Source of the DNA: Epiperipatus broadwayi
Taxonomy: Eukaryota > Onychophora > Udeonychophora > Euonychophora > Peripatidae
Length of the DNA: 64,000 nt
Assembly: GCA_028023455.1 (NCBI GenBank)
Contig: JAQFVV010012507.1
Location: 2,770,901-2,834,900 of the forward strand
Direction of reading: 5' to 3'
Part shown: one piece after another, positions 39,868 through 53,200 of the stretch
How positions within the stretch are numbered: the first letter of the stretch is position 1
Layout of the letters: the number at the start of each line of letters is the position of its first letter
Notes under the pieces: model-generated
Told to the model about the DNA's origin: nothing
The model's input: the letters and a program-made list of their open reading frames with translations, nothing else
The model's database searches: none
Translations under genes and position numbers: made by a program

Positions 39868-39882
39868 AAGTGTCTAGTCAAT
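39787..39882. repeat. TA microsatellites flanked by mirrored unique words
   Basis: GACTAGACACTTA (39815-39827) lies between two TA runs, and its reverse complement TAAGTGTCTAGTC (39867-39879) follows the second run. The 13-bp unique arms with a pure TA loop form a perfect hairpin. Confidence 0.85.
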
Positions 39883-39921
39883 TGAAAGTTCAATATAACT
39901 TTACATTTTCATTTACTGTGC

Positions 39922-40245
39922 CTAAAAATATAGATATTTTTTTTTGTATTAAATGATTTTATTGAATATGCACTAAAACAAATAAAATAATTGATCTTCA
40001 ACCACAATGGAGTGTTTAGGTTTAACTTTAATTAATAGCATTGGGGTTCAGAAATTAATTAAGTCAATCCCTATTTTTTATAACAAGGGATTGACTTCAT
40101 TAATTTCTGTACTCCTCCTGGTTTTTTTTTTTCATGTTAAATCTAAAAACTCCATTTGTGGTTGAAGAACAATTATTTTATTTCTTTTTAGTGCACCATC
40201 AATAAAAGCATTTAGTATATAAAAAATGTATCTATTATTTTTATT
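39922..40245. mobile_element. Foldback element, ~320 bp
   Basis: Near-continuous pairing of two arms around 40081. Pairs are TTAAATGATTTTATTG with CAATAAAAGCATTTA, GCACTAAAA with TTTTAGTGC, AAATAAAATAATTG with CAATTATTTTATTT, CTTCAACCACA with TGTGGTTGAAG, and CAGAAATTAA...GTCAATCCCT with AGGGATTGAC...AATTTCTG. Only about 20 bp at the centre are unpaired. There is no coding capacity. TTAGTGCA-type ends and size fit a MITE. Confidence 0.82.
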
Positions 40246-41371
40246 AGTGTAACAAGAACTAATATTTCTGTTGTTGTTTTTTATAATAATGTTATCAAAA
40301 TATTTCAACTTTATGTTCATTGATCTTAATCAATTTTTGGCATGTGTATAACTTATATAGCCAGTAATATATGTATAAGCAAATAAATTTCAGCACCTTT
40401 TTCATATCCATGAAATTAGATTCCAAACTTTGGTATAAATGCCAAAATTTGTGAATAGTTGTAAAGTATATATATGTATTTAATACACATGTATATAGTG
40501 CATATTTTTTCAACATGCCTACACACTATATATACCAATCTAAAGTCAAAATATATATTGAAACATTGAATAGCAAAAATTAGATTAATTTTGTAATTTA
40601 GCAATTTTATAATAAATAATGATAATTCTTTATTTGTTTAATATTTTTTTCTATTTTTTAAAGATTAAAATCTAAAATTATTTTTTTTATTCTTGTAATG
40701 AAATGGAAAGTTTAATAATTGTATTAAGTTAACCATTAAATCTACTTTCTTGAAAAAGATTATATTAGCTGTTTAATTATGATGTTTTGTAATTGTAATA
40801 TCCAATGATTACATTGTAAACTAATAAACTAAGATACAAAAAAAGTATTTTTAATAGATTCTTTTTTTTTTCATTTAATTTTTTTTAAATCATTGATGTT
40901 TAAAACCTTGACTAAAACAATCTCTGACGTTAAAATATGTATTTTAAATAGAAATGGACTTTTTATTTATTATCAAAGTTATATGAACAAATATATAAAT
41001 GTATGTCTCATCTTTCTACCACATCTTCTGATGTTTCAATTTGTTTATTACATTATCTTGTCACAATAAATAATGTTTATGAACGAAATGTTAAATATAT
41101 ATTTAATAAGAAATGAAACAAATAATGTAACTTAATATCCATAATACTTATCAATATCAATTTTAAACAATTCATGGACTAGGTTAATATTTAATTTTAT
41201 TATAACAATGCTACTATTAATAATGTAACTTATTTTTATCTATATTTTACTAGTTAAATATTAATGTTGTTTTTTATATTAGACTAATGCAATGTATTTA
41301 TTAACAAGGAGATTATATAACTAAAATAGAAATTTAATTTAATAATGATAATATTTATTGTTATTTTGCAG
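40246..41371. other. AT-rich non-coding DNA before the exon candidate
   Basis: No gene supported; if the following exon is real this is intron. The last bases before it form a modest pyrimidine stretch TTGTTATTTTGCAG. Confidence 0.5.
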
Positions 41372-41434
41372 GTTGATCTGTTTGAGTTAACCAGTAACTT
41401 GCAATCTCAAACTGAAGATTGGATTTCTACAAAG
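41372..41434 (+). CDS. Candidate internal coding exon, 63 bp
   Basis: The segment is preceded by TTATTTTGCAG and followed by GTAAGA, good matches to animal splice acceptor and donor sites. The 63 bases are open in the frame starting with the first base, giving 21 residues that begin VDLFELTSNL and end with TEDWISTK, a balanced helical-looking composition unlike the surrounding low-complexity translations. GC content is clearly above that of the flanks. Both borders are phase 0. I cannot name the protein; the Leu/Glu/Gln pattern would suit a coiled coil or helical repeat. No second exon of the same gene could be identified in the window, so the exon rests on splice signals and composition alone. 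Confidence 0.5.
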
Positions 41435-43614
41435 GTAAGATACTTTTTTTTTCTTTAATATTTTTTTACAATAATATGGGGAGGGGGGGGATCTTTATTC
41501 ATCACCTCTGATTTGTTTGAGGAGAATAGTATGATAATTAACTTCACTTGAAGAGAAAGCAAATTCTTATAAGCATAATAATAATATTTGGTTAGTTTTA
41601 TAGCATAATAAAAATACTATATTTATTTTTATGTATTGTTAATAATGCATTTGTGCAAAATAATATTAAAATTTTACTGCACTGTACATTTTTTTAAATA
41701 AATACAAATGTTAAATTATATTTGGAAAAAATAAATATTAATGCAATGAAGAGATCAGAGACCGTAAGTCATTAAATTTTGATTTAAGAACAATTTAACG
41801 ATTATTCATTAAAATACATGTAAAGAAAATCTTAAGAAAATTTTACTCCTTACTGAAAAAAAAAATCTATTTACATTTGTTTCGAGAAATGCTTATGCAG
41901 TAGTTTTTTTAGATTAAAATATTTTGGTCACCGCCATCATATTTTGCATGGTGTGCATAAGTAGAGGATGATGTAATACTTCTTTCAAAGTTTTTACTTT
42001 TATGAGTACTTACTTGATAAATCTTGGCAAAAAGTTCTTATAACTTATAAGTTCATATATTTTTTGTACTGTAACGGAAATAAAACAAAAAACTTGAATT
42101 TAATATAATAAATAAAATTAACAGATCAAAAATTAAACTTCATTAACTTGATATTTTATTTTACAATGATCAAATACAACCTTTTTTTTATTATTTAGAA
42201 AATGAGAATTTACAGTAGTAACATAATTGTGTAAATCTAAGTAGGGGAATAATTTTAAATTTACGCATAGTATTGAACGGAAGTAAAGTTTTTTTGCCTT
42301 TGGTAAGAGAGGGATTTTTTTTGTTGCTTTTTTGAAACATAATTGTTAAATATTGTATATTTGTGTGGTAGTCGATAATATACATATATCTATCTACTAA
42401 TAGAAAATCTGTATGCAGTAGGTTTTTAAAAACAAAACTGACTTTTAAAAAAGTGATTCTTAATTTGAAAATAATTAGGACAGTGTAAGTTTATTAGTTT
42501 TTCAACTACAAAAAATTAATATGCTTTTCATTATTGGCTGCCCAAGTTTAAGTTTTAACAAATAAAAATATGACTTTTTTTTTTTATATAAAGTAAAAAA
42601 TATATAGTTAAATACAAATCTCCAAAATCTATCCACAATTTCATTTTAATTCTGGTTTGAATGAAGCATTTATTTTGGATTTTTAATTTTTTGAATAAAA
42701 TTGTTTAAATGAATGTAATTAATTTGATTATAAAGCTGAGATGCTAACAGCATGTCAAGAGATCACCTATATTATTGTTTACTTTTGCTGAAGAATAAAA
42801 ATAAAAAAACTTAAGTGAATTATATACTTTTATCACCTTTAAATTTATAGCATCTATCATATCAATTGCATATATATATATTGATATTTCACGAGTTACA
42901 GATATAAATGATATATATTTTTTTATTCATTCATATATGATTTTGATAATGAATATAGTGATGTTTCCACCTTTATCACACAAGCTATCAATTGGATGAA
43001 TGAATAAAATATTATAAAGATTGTTGTAGAGACTTTGTAAACAGTGATTTGTAACAATGTTAATGTTCCACCAATAGGAAAAACGGGTATGTAAAATTGA
43101 AAAATAATAGTTAGAAACTCTTCCGATTAATGTGTGTGTGTTTTTTTTTAATTTCTAAATAGAAGGAAGTTTGCATGTGTCATCACATTTATTAATACAA
43201 CTTGATCGTTTTAATATCTCGATGGTTTTTCTGATTATACATTGGTAGAGATGTCATATCTCAATAGGATTATAGTATTAGAGAAATCAATATTGTGATC
43301 TGAATCCATAGTATGGAGTGAAAATGCAGATGTTGATGAATGTTGCTTAACTCATTACAATGTGCATCTTATCTAGTACAAATGCAACGATTGTTCATAC
43401 CTACATCAGAAGCTTTACAAATACTTCATTCAATTTCTGACTATTTTCTTAATTTTATATGCCTGTTTTTTTTCTGTTGATGGAACTTTAACATTATTAT
43501 AAACCAATGTTTACAGCACCTCTACAAACACCCATTCATCACTCAGTTGATGGCCTGTGTGATCAAGTGGAAATGTCAATGAATTCATTATCAAAATCAT
43601 ACACAAATGAACCC

Positions 43615-43628
43615 ATGAAATATATCAT

Positions 43629-43660
<32 letters not shown>

Positions 43661-43708
43661 GTATGAAATATATCATTTATAATATATATATATATATATA
43701 TATATAGT
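43615..43708. repeat. 48-bp tandem duplication containing TA runs
   Basis: ATGAAATATATCATTTATAA followed by a TA run and AGT occurs at 43615-43662 and again at 43663-43708. The unique parts are identical, indicating a recent duplication. Confidence 0.9.
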
Positions 43709-46312
43709 AACTTTAAAAATAGACTGCTGTTTGTAACCTTATAAATAACATAGTCACATAATTAGGAAGAGCACATTTTTATAACTTTATTAAATCTCAC
43801 ATAGATCTTATAAACAGTAATGCAGCATGAGAAAACCAGTTCAATTGGTCAGACAAAATATCAACATATTATTCAAGGACAAGACTTCTCTAATATCTTA
43901 AGAGATATCAAATAACAACAACACTTTGGCTAAAGCTCAGTGTTCTACAATTGTCTTGATAATTCATGCTGAGAACACTGATAATTATAACAATAATAAA
44001 CTTTATAAAATATTATTACCACACTAGAAGATGAGGAGAACCCTCAACTTGTTCTTGGAACACTTTAACGATCTCGGTCTTCCCCATATAAATCACCAAG
44101 TAGCATGGTTGCAATTGATTTTTTTCTAATAAGAAATCTTCTTCATTTCCCCTTTTTCAATACACTCTTCCCTTTTAAATTCTTCACACTATTGTATTGC
44201 CATGATCAGATTTGCATGGAATAAATAGTCAGTTTTATCAATCTTGTTGATTCATAATGCCACATTATATTTCTCTAGCAATAAATTTAAAGTTCTTAAT
44301 TTAATGTTGGAAAATTATGGTCTCAGAGTTCTTGTAATGAATGCAAAATTTTTACTATTAATTTTATAAATACGTTGTTACTCAATGAATGTTATCCTAG
44401 CGATTATCATAAATAGACATACACTTGATTTATGAGCTAATATCTACTTATTAACTAAGAATAATAAACTTTATAAAATCATAAATAGTTAACTAATATA
44501 AAATATCATATTAAACTCTAAATTTTGAATAATATTACCATCGACTAGGAGCCCATTTGAATACCATGAGTGGGAAAGAGATTTTATGTCCATTCAAGAT
44601 ATTCATCAACAGCATAATAAATTTATTAAAATGGAAATAACAATGACTAATCTGAATGTAATTTTCCTTCAATATTTTTGCAGTTTAAATTATAATAATT
44701 GGTAAAGCAAATTGCAAATGCTTTTTTAAAAAACAAATTTTATATTTTCTAATAATTTTTGATTCAATTGTTAAACATTTGTTAGATGCCTGTACATGGG
44801 TAAGTATCAAAATATTTATTAATAAGGTTGTATAATGTTTAGATTTCTGGATTTAATGATTACAAAGAACGTTAAGACCCTGCACCAAATTTAAATAACA
44901 AAATAACATTTACTAAAAAATGTAACAATTTTAATATAACACAAACATCATAGCAATCCAATAAACAAAATTAAATGAAAATTATATTTACAACAGTTTT
45001 TTTACAATCACTACGAAGAATATAGTTCCACTTTTTTTTTTACATTAAATAGTATGTAATGTAGGTACATATTCACATCATACGGTATTTTTACATGGGC
45101 CTAACATTGAAATAGCTCAAATTATCTAAATTTATTCTTTTAAAATATATACCTATTTTAGTAATAGTATCAATAATTGTTTATACAATAGTATGTAGAA
45201 TAATCTAATAAATTTTAGATAAACTTTAAAACTTGTTATATCTTTTGATAAAAATATATCTTTACTATAACTTTATAAACTACATATTATTTATCTATTT
45301 TATAAACCTTTGGTAATAAAACCTTATTAATTAGCAATTGTTTATTCTAAGTTATAGTTTTTAACTATAGTATTTTATTAACTATACCTTGTATGTTTTC
45401 TCATGTTTTTAACTTTCCAGCTATAAACAAAACCTTCAATCCTTTCAGAGGTCACACTTTTACATCTGCATATACTTGATGCTTCCTATGTCCCAACAAT
45501 GAGTATAATAAATAATATTAATTTTACCATTCCAGTGATGAGTTGCTTCCATATTTATGATCATGATTTCCATTGCTTACTCAGGCTACTAATATTAATG
45601 TAAAATTTAAAATAAATATTTATCAGTGTTATAAATGATTGCAAACAAAGCTCATCAACATACATTATACATCAAACCTTAAACACACACTTATGAATTA
45701 GAAAGTGCCCCTGAAGTAGGTAATACACTTTAAATATTAAACTCCCAATAATGACCTACCAATTAATTTAATGACACCTTATACGGTGGGAAAAATATTA
45801 CGACAAAGATATATCCAGAGACAAATAAGACTATAAAAGCAATAAACACATGATGGCATGAACCTAGAGGGCGCTTCTACTATCTGAGGGAAATAAGATA
45901 TGTTAGGACTTAGTCACTACACATATAAAACAAGGGAATGAACCAATCACCATTACATCTATAAATATGAAACATATCTTTCAAGGAATATATCAACTAT
46001 GATGATGGTGAGTAATCTTCGATCTTTTAATAAACTATTTACAATGTCTAATACTAACAATCATGAGAGAGCTACACTCAATCTCAACCCTCAAGATACC
46101 ATTAACTTGGCATACCTTGGATATACAATAGTCATATACAACTTGCTCTGAACTCTCACTAAGTATAACATATCGTTGATGTATAAAATCAATAAAACGT
46201 TAATTGTCAAATATGACTAAGATAAAAATATATAGCCTTTAATAATTATGAAACAAGAAATGTTCATCATTCTCATACACATTGGGCTGGTATTTTTCTG
46301 CCAGCTCATATT

Positions 46313-46313
46313 C

Positions 46314-46347
<34 letters not shown>

Positions 46348-46405
46348 TCACACACCCAATATATATATATATAATTAAAATCACACACCCACATATATAT
46401 ATATA
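46313..46405. repeat. TA microsatellites separated by duplicated unique block
   Basis: Three TA runs are separated by two copies of AATTAAAATCACACACCCA (about 46341 and 46373). The copies are identical, so a slippage or unequal-exchange event copied the unit TA-run plus block. Confidence 0.88.
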
Positions 46406-47099
46406 TTGTGCCCTTATCTATAGGTCATAATAAGGTAGAATGATCAATTGCTAAAAAATTTTAAATTTTAAAATATGTTTGTATGATATATAAATAATAG
46501 TAGGATAATTAGATTTTATAGTACAATTTAAGGCTGAAAATACCTGGTATATAAAAGTGTAATGGATTGTTTTAAAAGAAAACAGTTAAATAAAGCTTAA
46601 TTATATCCTTGCTTATGGTTGTAAAAGCTGGCCATATAAAATAACACAGCTATAAATAGTTAAAAATATATTAATAATTTGAGTATGATATTTTAAAACT
46701 AATAAATTAAATAAATGCCATATGTAATGTTATAATTAATATTCAAATTTAATCTAATATATTTTAAGATAAACTTTGGGATGGTGAGAATTATATTTAG
46801 TTCTACAAGTTTAAATTATTTTCCAAATTTTTTATAAAATATATCAGTTTTGGTAATTTAGACCGAGACGTAAATTAAAAAATCATCTGATAAAGTTAGT
46901 AATCATGTGACTGTATATTATATACCTTCACACACACGCTTGTTAGAATATAATAATAAAGTTTGTGAATTATAAAACTAAATATAATTGCTATCGATCG
47001 TTAAAGTAAAAGTTGAAATATTAAATGTTATTTTAATAATTGTTTTAAAGTTTAAATGATTTTGATAAAATTATAATTGAGTTAAAAAATACATTCTAA

Positions 47100-47300
47100 A
47101 TAATATTTAAGACATGACGTCATAAATTCTTTATTTTAAAAAGGTTTAATCTATTATAAAACTAAAATGTGTAAATTTGTTCGCGCGCTAAAAAAAGTCA
47201 TTAACCAATCAACGGAGGTATTTTAGCAGACGGAAAAATAGGAATTAGACGAAGCGGGAGAAAGTAATGTGTAAGTGAAGGAGGGAGTAACATATTTTTT
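47100..47300 (+). promoter_or_regulatory. Candidate promoter: CRE, CCAAT box, CpG patch
   Basis: Within 200 bp there is a perfect palindromic cAMP-response element TGACGTCA (47115-47122), a TATAAAA-like word (47155-47161), CGCGCGC (47182-47188) and ACCAATCA (47204-47211, CCAAT at 47205-47209). About nine CpG dinucleotides occur here, while most of the window has almost none. Downstream, GTAAGTGAAG at 47271 is a strong splice-donor match, so a short untranslated first exon (about 47220-47270) is conceivable. No initiator or coding first exon is proven. Alternatively this is the regulatory end of a decayed mobile element. Confidence 0.4.
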
Positions 47301-50200
47301 TAGCTGTATAATATCGTAAGCTAGAAAAGTAATATAATTTTAAAATTTTGTATTTGTTTTAAAAGTTTTTTTTTAAATATAATATTTTGAACTACCTTTA
47401 CATGGAGGGCTAGTTTTAAAAGTTTTCTTACCAGAATATTTTATTCAAGTTTAGCCAAAACCTTACAGTAAAATGGAAATACTACAGAAAACAGTATATA
47501 GAAGTTATGAGAAAGGAAAAATATTTGTAAAGTGCCTTGATACAGCTTTATTTATGCTCAACCAGAAACTTATTATTGTAACTCAGAGGAATATAATTTG
47601 GACGCTATACGGAAAACTTAAAAGAGAAATTATTTGCCGTCAGGAAAAATTATGACGCACAAATTTATAAGGCTACTCTGAAGTTATTTTATTCTTCTCT
47701 ATGGAAAAATTAAGATACATATATCATAAAGAAAAATTATATAAAAGTTATAACAGAGAAAGAATGTTTGTCCTTTTTAAAGGAAACATTATAAAGTATA
47801 TAGTACCAGAATTTTAAAAGAAGGTAAAAAAATTACCGAATAATGATATGAAAGAGTCATTATTTTTTTTTGTGAAAGAAAAAAGAATAGAAAAACTTTC
47901 TCTAAGAGGAATTAAAAAATATTATAAAGTGGTCATTGGAGGAATGCTTGATTTGGAAAATATAAATTTAAATTACTTAATGAAAATGGATCCATGGAGA
48001 CAGAAAAATTTACTGAATATTTAAATCAAAGTACCTAGAAGATGCATCATAAAAGTCGCGCGGGAAAATATTAGCAGAAAATATTAGAAGAGAAGATGTA
48101 GACGTTTTCTTTATGGGATTAACTAATATCATAATTAATAATTGTATTAAATATTATAAAAAACCAAGGATTGTCATCTATGAATACTTATTGAACGAAG
48201 TAATATTTGTTTTACCTTAAAATTGAACAAGCAGGGAGAAGAACATTAAGTGACTGAAGAAGAAATAATAAACATTTTTTTTTAGCTTTAATATGAACAG
48301 TTTTCAAGAAAGTTTGATAAAGAAGTACAGTAAATATAGTTTGGAATATTTTTTACTAATTTATTTTAAAATATAAAATGTTATGTGAGATTAGGGAAAA
48401 CATATAAACATAAATTTAGTAATATTAAAACTTAAATATAATAGCTTGATAAAATTATAGAAATATTGTTTAAAATAAAGTGTATGGATGTGAATCTTAT
48501 ATCTACAAGGATAAAATGGATGGTGAAGCCTACGGAACGCGATCGAGAACATAAATGTCGTTTTGGTAATTTTAATAGTTGTTTATAATGCATAATGTAT
48601 TTTTTTTAGATCATCTATTGGCCTAAGAATGAAGTGTGAAAGTTTAAATTATATGTACACACTTTATACAACATTTTTAACATATTATGAGATAGGAGTA
48701 ATTCAGAATATGCATGCAATAATTTATTTAAAGTATATTAATCCTATAATTTAACAGAACAATTGTGTGATTCTTTTGAACTTTCATGTGATAAAGTATT
48801 CAGATATTCAAATAGTTTGTATATGATTAAATATACGGAGGAAAGTAGTAAAAAGATTTTCTTATAGAACAGTGGAATAGTTTTAAAATAAATGAATTTT
48901 ATTATTGTTAGTAATGCAGATATGTATTTGTCGATGTACAGTATAGAAAAAAATCTTGAGAAATAAGATCGGATAGTGACTTGGAAGTACTAGTGGAGAG
49001 GAAACCAAGATGATGTTTTTTTTTAAGAAATAGGAAAAATAAAGGATTTGGATCATATTTAGTTTTGTGTGATTTCAGTATAGTTAACTAGGCCCTATAA
49101 CTGAACACATATGGTTTGGACAGTGTTTTTGCATATCTTTAAACTTTTGATGTTATAATAAAGCTGAAGAAATAGCTTTAACATCGTTCCTATGATAGAG
49201 GTTGGTAGACAGGTAAAGGCCACTCCTCTATAGTGTCTTTTAATTCACTGTGCCATGATTGTCAAGATATATGACGAGTAATATTCTAGGTGTATTTTGA
49301 TCCTATGCATCTATCTTCGCTATCCTTATTTCACGAATCTGCATCGGTCAGAAAGATATTTTCAAAGAAATAATGAATAAAATAGAACTGAAGATATGTT
49401 ATCATTTGTGTAAGAATAGTTTATTTGCTTGAATGTGTAGAATTGTGTAACTTTAAAATTGAAAGTCCAAAATATCATAAAGAGAGAAAGAATCATATAA
49501 TACATTGTAAAATTAATTCGGAAATGAATAAAAGATTTTTTTTAAAGAGAAATCTAAACTAAGTTGTTTTAGATTTAAAAGTGATAATAAAATTTGAATG
49601 TTTTAAATAATATTTAGAAAATAGGTATTGCATATTTATTAAAAAAATAGTTCAATAATGTGTAATAAACATATACTTGTGCATGGTATATTAATAGTTG
49701 TAATTATATCATCCGAAGTAAGGCTTGAATGAGAATATTAGGATTAATAAACATCGGATAATGAACAATAAAAACCTAATACCGAATGTAGAATAATGTT
49801 TTGACTTTGTAAGATTCCATACAACCAATATAAAACTAAAATTTGTTATTTTGTAGAATTTTATTATGAATGTAAATTTTTGTGAAATAATATAATTTAA
49901 ATAATATTAGGGATGAAAGGTGTTTGTGATAGTCATATAAGAAATGCATTTTGTAATAAGCTAACCATAATAATAAATCAAGTAAAAAAAATACTGTATT
50001 TTCTTAAGTGTTAAAAGATAAGATTTAACTAGGAAAAAATAAATAATATTTTGATTTCATTTTATAAACTAATAAATTAAATTGAGATATGAAAGTAAGG
50101 GATATCCAATGTATATAGTGTAAAAATATTGTTAATTTATTTATGTTGTTAATAAACTTTGTTTTAAATTTGTTTTAAAGTTTTGTGTCCAAGTTGTTAT
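47300..50200 (+). other. A-rich plus-strand tract, possible decayed transcription unit
   Basis: The plus strand of this stretch is visibly richer in A and G than its complement, unlike the more T-balanced flanks, and contains scattered CpG words (48056-48062, 48536-48546). Interrupted frames read semi-meaningfully in one direction, for example 47473-47655 (60 codons) and segments up to about 48250, but I recognise no domain. An AATAAA at 50151 lies near the right end. It could be a decayed retroelement, an old pseudogene or a long non-coding RNA gene. The boundaries are approximate. Confidence 0.3.
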
Positions 50201-53200
50201 TTCTCCACATGGATGCATGAAATCACGATACCTTTATAATTGAAACAAACATATAAATTTTGCACAAAAGGTAAACATAAAAGTGTTATAATAATTTTGA
50301 GAATTTATTGGTATGTTGTAATTAAAAGATCATAATTTTATATTATTTATTGGTCATAAGTCGGTTGCCACAATATTACATTAAATTATATGCTAATGTT
50401 GCCACACGTATTCTGTTGTCAGATTATTAAAATACTACCACGTACATATTTATTTATTTTATTTAGGAAGAAATAAGATTATATTATATTATTATTGTTA
50501 TTATTATTTTATTATTGTTAGTTGCTGTGTAGTAGATTATGACATAAAATTCCCTTTTCATATTTTACTATCGTAATTTTAAATTAGTTAGAATACAATT
50601 TCTGAACCTGAGATTTTATTTTATTTTACTTCAGTTTATTTACTTGAGCTAGATTCTTGTTATAAAGAAGATTAAGATATGATTATTATTTTAATCGTAG
50701 TGCATAGAGCTTAGAAAGTCGTAAGAATACTATGAGTTAGTTATTTGGTATAGTAAAAAAAAAGAGGGGATAGTGTTCTTATGCCATTGAGGTAGTATCG
50801 TGTGGATAATGTCTCAATGTAGTCTATCTCGTTCCCGGTATTGTCACCCCATGTCTCATGAAAATAGTAAATATTTGTTAATTCATTTTAAAATTGAATC
50901 GAATTTGTATTTTAAAATTAGAGCTAGTAATCATTTTAATTAATGCTGAATATTTTATTTATTTATTTGTTAACTGAGCTAGAACCCGTAATATTAGTAA
51001 TAAACAGTATATTTTTGGGGTGAGGACGCGCGGGGGGAGGTTAGAATATATATATATATATATTGTTTTATAATAAAACATATTTTTATACTAAAAATAA
51101 ATAATAAAACTTATTTTTGAAATGGAATTTTAAAACTTTTGAAATCAATTAAATCAAAAAAAAAGAAAACAAAACATAAGATCTTGCAAGTTTTTTTTTT
51201 TATATATATATAAAAGTTTGTCTTTTGTTTTATTTCTAATTCTTAGAAATTCTTAAAGATAAAAGGGGAAAGAAAGTATAGTATAGAATTTTTCGGCAAT
51301 TTGCTTTATTGTTGAAACATTGATAGTGGAGGTATTTTTGTACTATCTATTATGCTCATCAGTTTGGAAGGTTTCCTCAGGAATATAAGTAACATTGAAA
51401 AAAAACTATAAATTATGGTATTATCTGTTGTGTGAAATTAATTGGAATTTTGCTGAAGTTAGTGACTGGTCTGTTGGTTTTGATTTAGCTTGGACTCTTC
51501 GACAATTTAAAACCTGCAAAGTAAAATTAAAAGATAAAAAGTGTAGAGAATATGTTTATTGGCTAGAGGTATCAGAACTTCCCCCTTTGGGGAACCTCTT
51601 TTTCCGTTATCACCTAGAACTGCCATTGGAAATGCCAACCTTGCATAGAGACATATAGAGCTAGCCAAGGAAATTGCATTAACCTGGAAATCTAGGACAA
51701 ACCAAAACAAGCATAAGGATGAAATATTTCTTCCACAGGATCATCACTGATTAATCAGGGTAGCTATGAACTGTTACTGAGTGAACTTTGATTTCATTTT
51801 GCGTAATAGAAATATATGTATACTCTTAAGTGTCTTAAATGTTTCAACAATAGAGTGTGGGATTATTGCTGAGAATTTTATTGTATTATGTTAAATTAGT
51901 TAAAACAAAGGGAGAGAGGGTTAAACTTATATATTCTTTAAATATATTTGTTTTTTATAATGGTGGGTATGGCCATGGCCACTAAAGTAAGCCTTTATCC
52001 ATTTTATTATAATTCATGTGTGAATCAGATTAGATTTTTTCTAATAATGTTAACTGCTCGATCTTGAAAGATCAATGGAGAAGGGAAGGATTTAGGCCAG
52101 TTGTATGTTCCACAATAAGCAACACTTGAACCTTATGTCAGAACATGGTGTAGGGAAAATGGATGCCCTGATGGCTTTAAGCAAACTAATGAACTTACAC
52201 CATACGTTGAGATTTGAATAAATTGTTTAACATTAGAAAGAGGGAGTCTGAATGTTGCCAATCGACATACTCTTATTAGTAAATTGCCCTTGTGTTTACA
52301 CCTACTTGTTCGGGGTTTTCTGCCATACATAGGATAAGTGATGGCACATAGTTTGTGTTTAAATTTAAGCTTGTATTTATTCTTTATAAAAAAAGATTTG
52401 AGTCAGTTTGAAATGCTATAGAAAAGATTTTTATAAAAAAAAAAAATTGAAAGTGAATGTAATAAAATCTATTAAATGTCATATTTGAGTGTCCCTGTTT
52501 AATCTGGTTTAGTAATTTCATTCGGTGTCCATTTGGCTGAAATAAATTCGCATAAGATTACTTTTTAAAAATATATTTGGTGATTGCCATTCATAAATAA
52601 ATAATTGATCATGACTGTGGAAACCTTTACAATCTGGTTCCAAGCTAGAAATGCTTGGTGGCGCCCTCGAACAGCCACCGTATTTGCATAGTCTTTGAAA
52701 ATTTACGGACCAGGTCAAAATGTTGTGGCACAACATATAACATTTTATAACTATATCTCTCGTAGACTAGGATGTAGCAACATTTAAAATCTTAATACCT
52801 TATAATTAACATTATATAGTCTCAATAATGTTACATTTTAATAATAAGAATAATAAAAAAAAATATGTCAACCTCTTGCTTAAATGATTTAAAATCTATC
52901 TCACCCTATAGGTTTTTAATATCCTCATAGCATTTAGATCAAATCATATATAATGATAATAGAAAGGCATATTCTTCCATAATATAATTTAATTTAAGTA
53001 TGGGTATATCAATTGATTTTTCCAATAATGAATAATAAGAAGAAGAATAAAAATAAAAATTAATAAAACTTTATACTTAAAGTCTTTAACCAGGAAAAGT
53101 TTATTATCCATGATCCCTTAATTTATTACTCTGCAATAATCTCCAAGCACTTTCAGCATATTCTGAACCATTGTATTAACAATTATTTCAACACACATAT

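Larger units (their letters stand above)
41435..47099. other. AT-rich non-coding DNA
   Basis: No gene supported. It includes a TA-based tandem duplication (43615-43708), a short hairpin with CAGTGTTCT...AGAACACTG (43942-43980) and a duplicated ATAATTAAAATCACACACCCA block (46340-46400). A less AT-rich patch at 45830-45900 holds an AGAGGGCGC word but nothing coding. Confidence 0.5.

Noticed and set aside
47100-50200. LTR retrotransposon with a CRE-bearing LTR
   Set aside because: I could not find a matching second terminal repeat or a primer-binding site by eye, so the claim is not made.
51395-51658. 87-codon frame with balanced composition
   Set aside because: No domain recognised, no start context or splice evidence; overlapping open frame on the other strand of similar quality.
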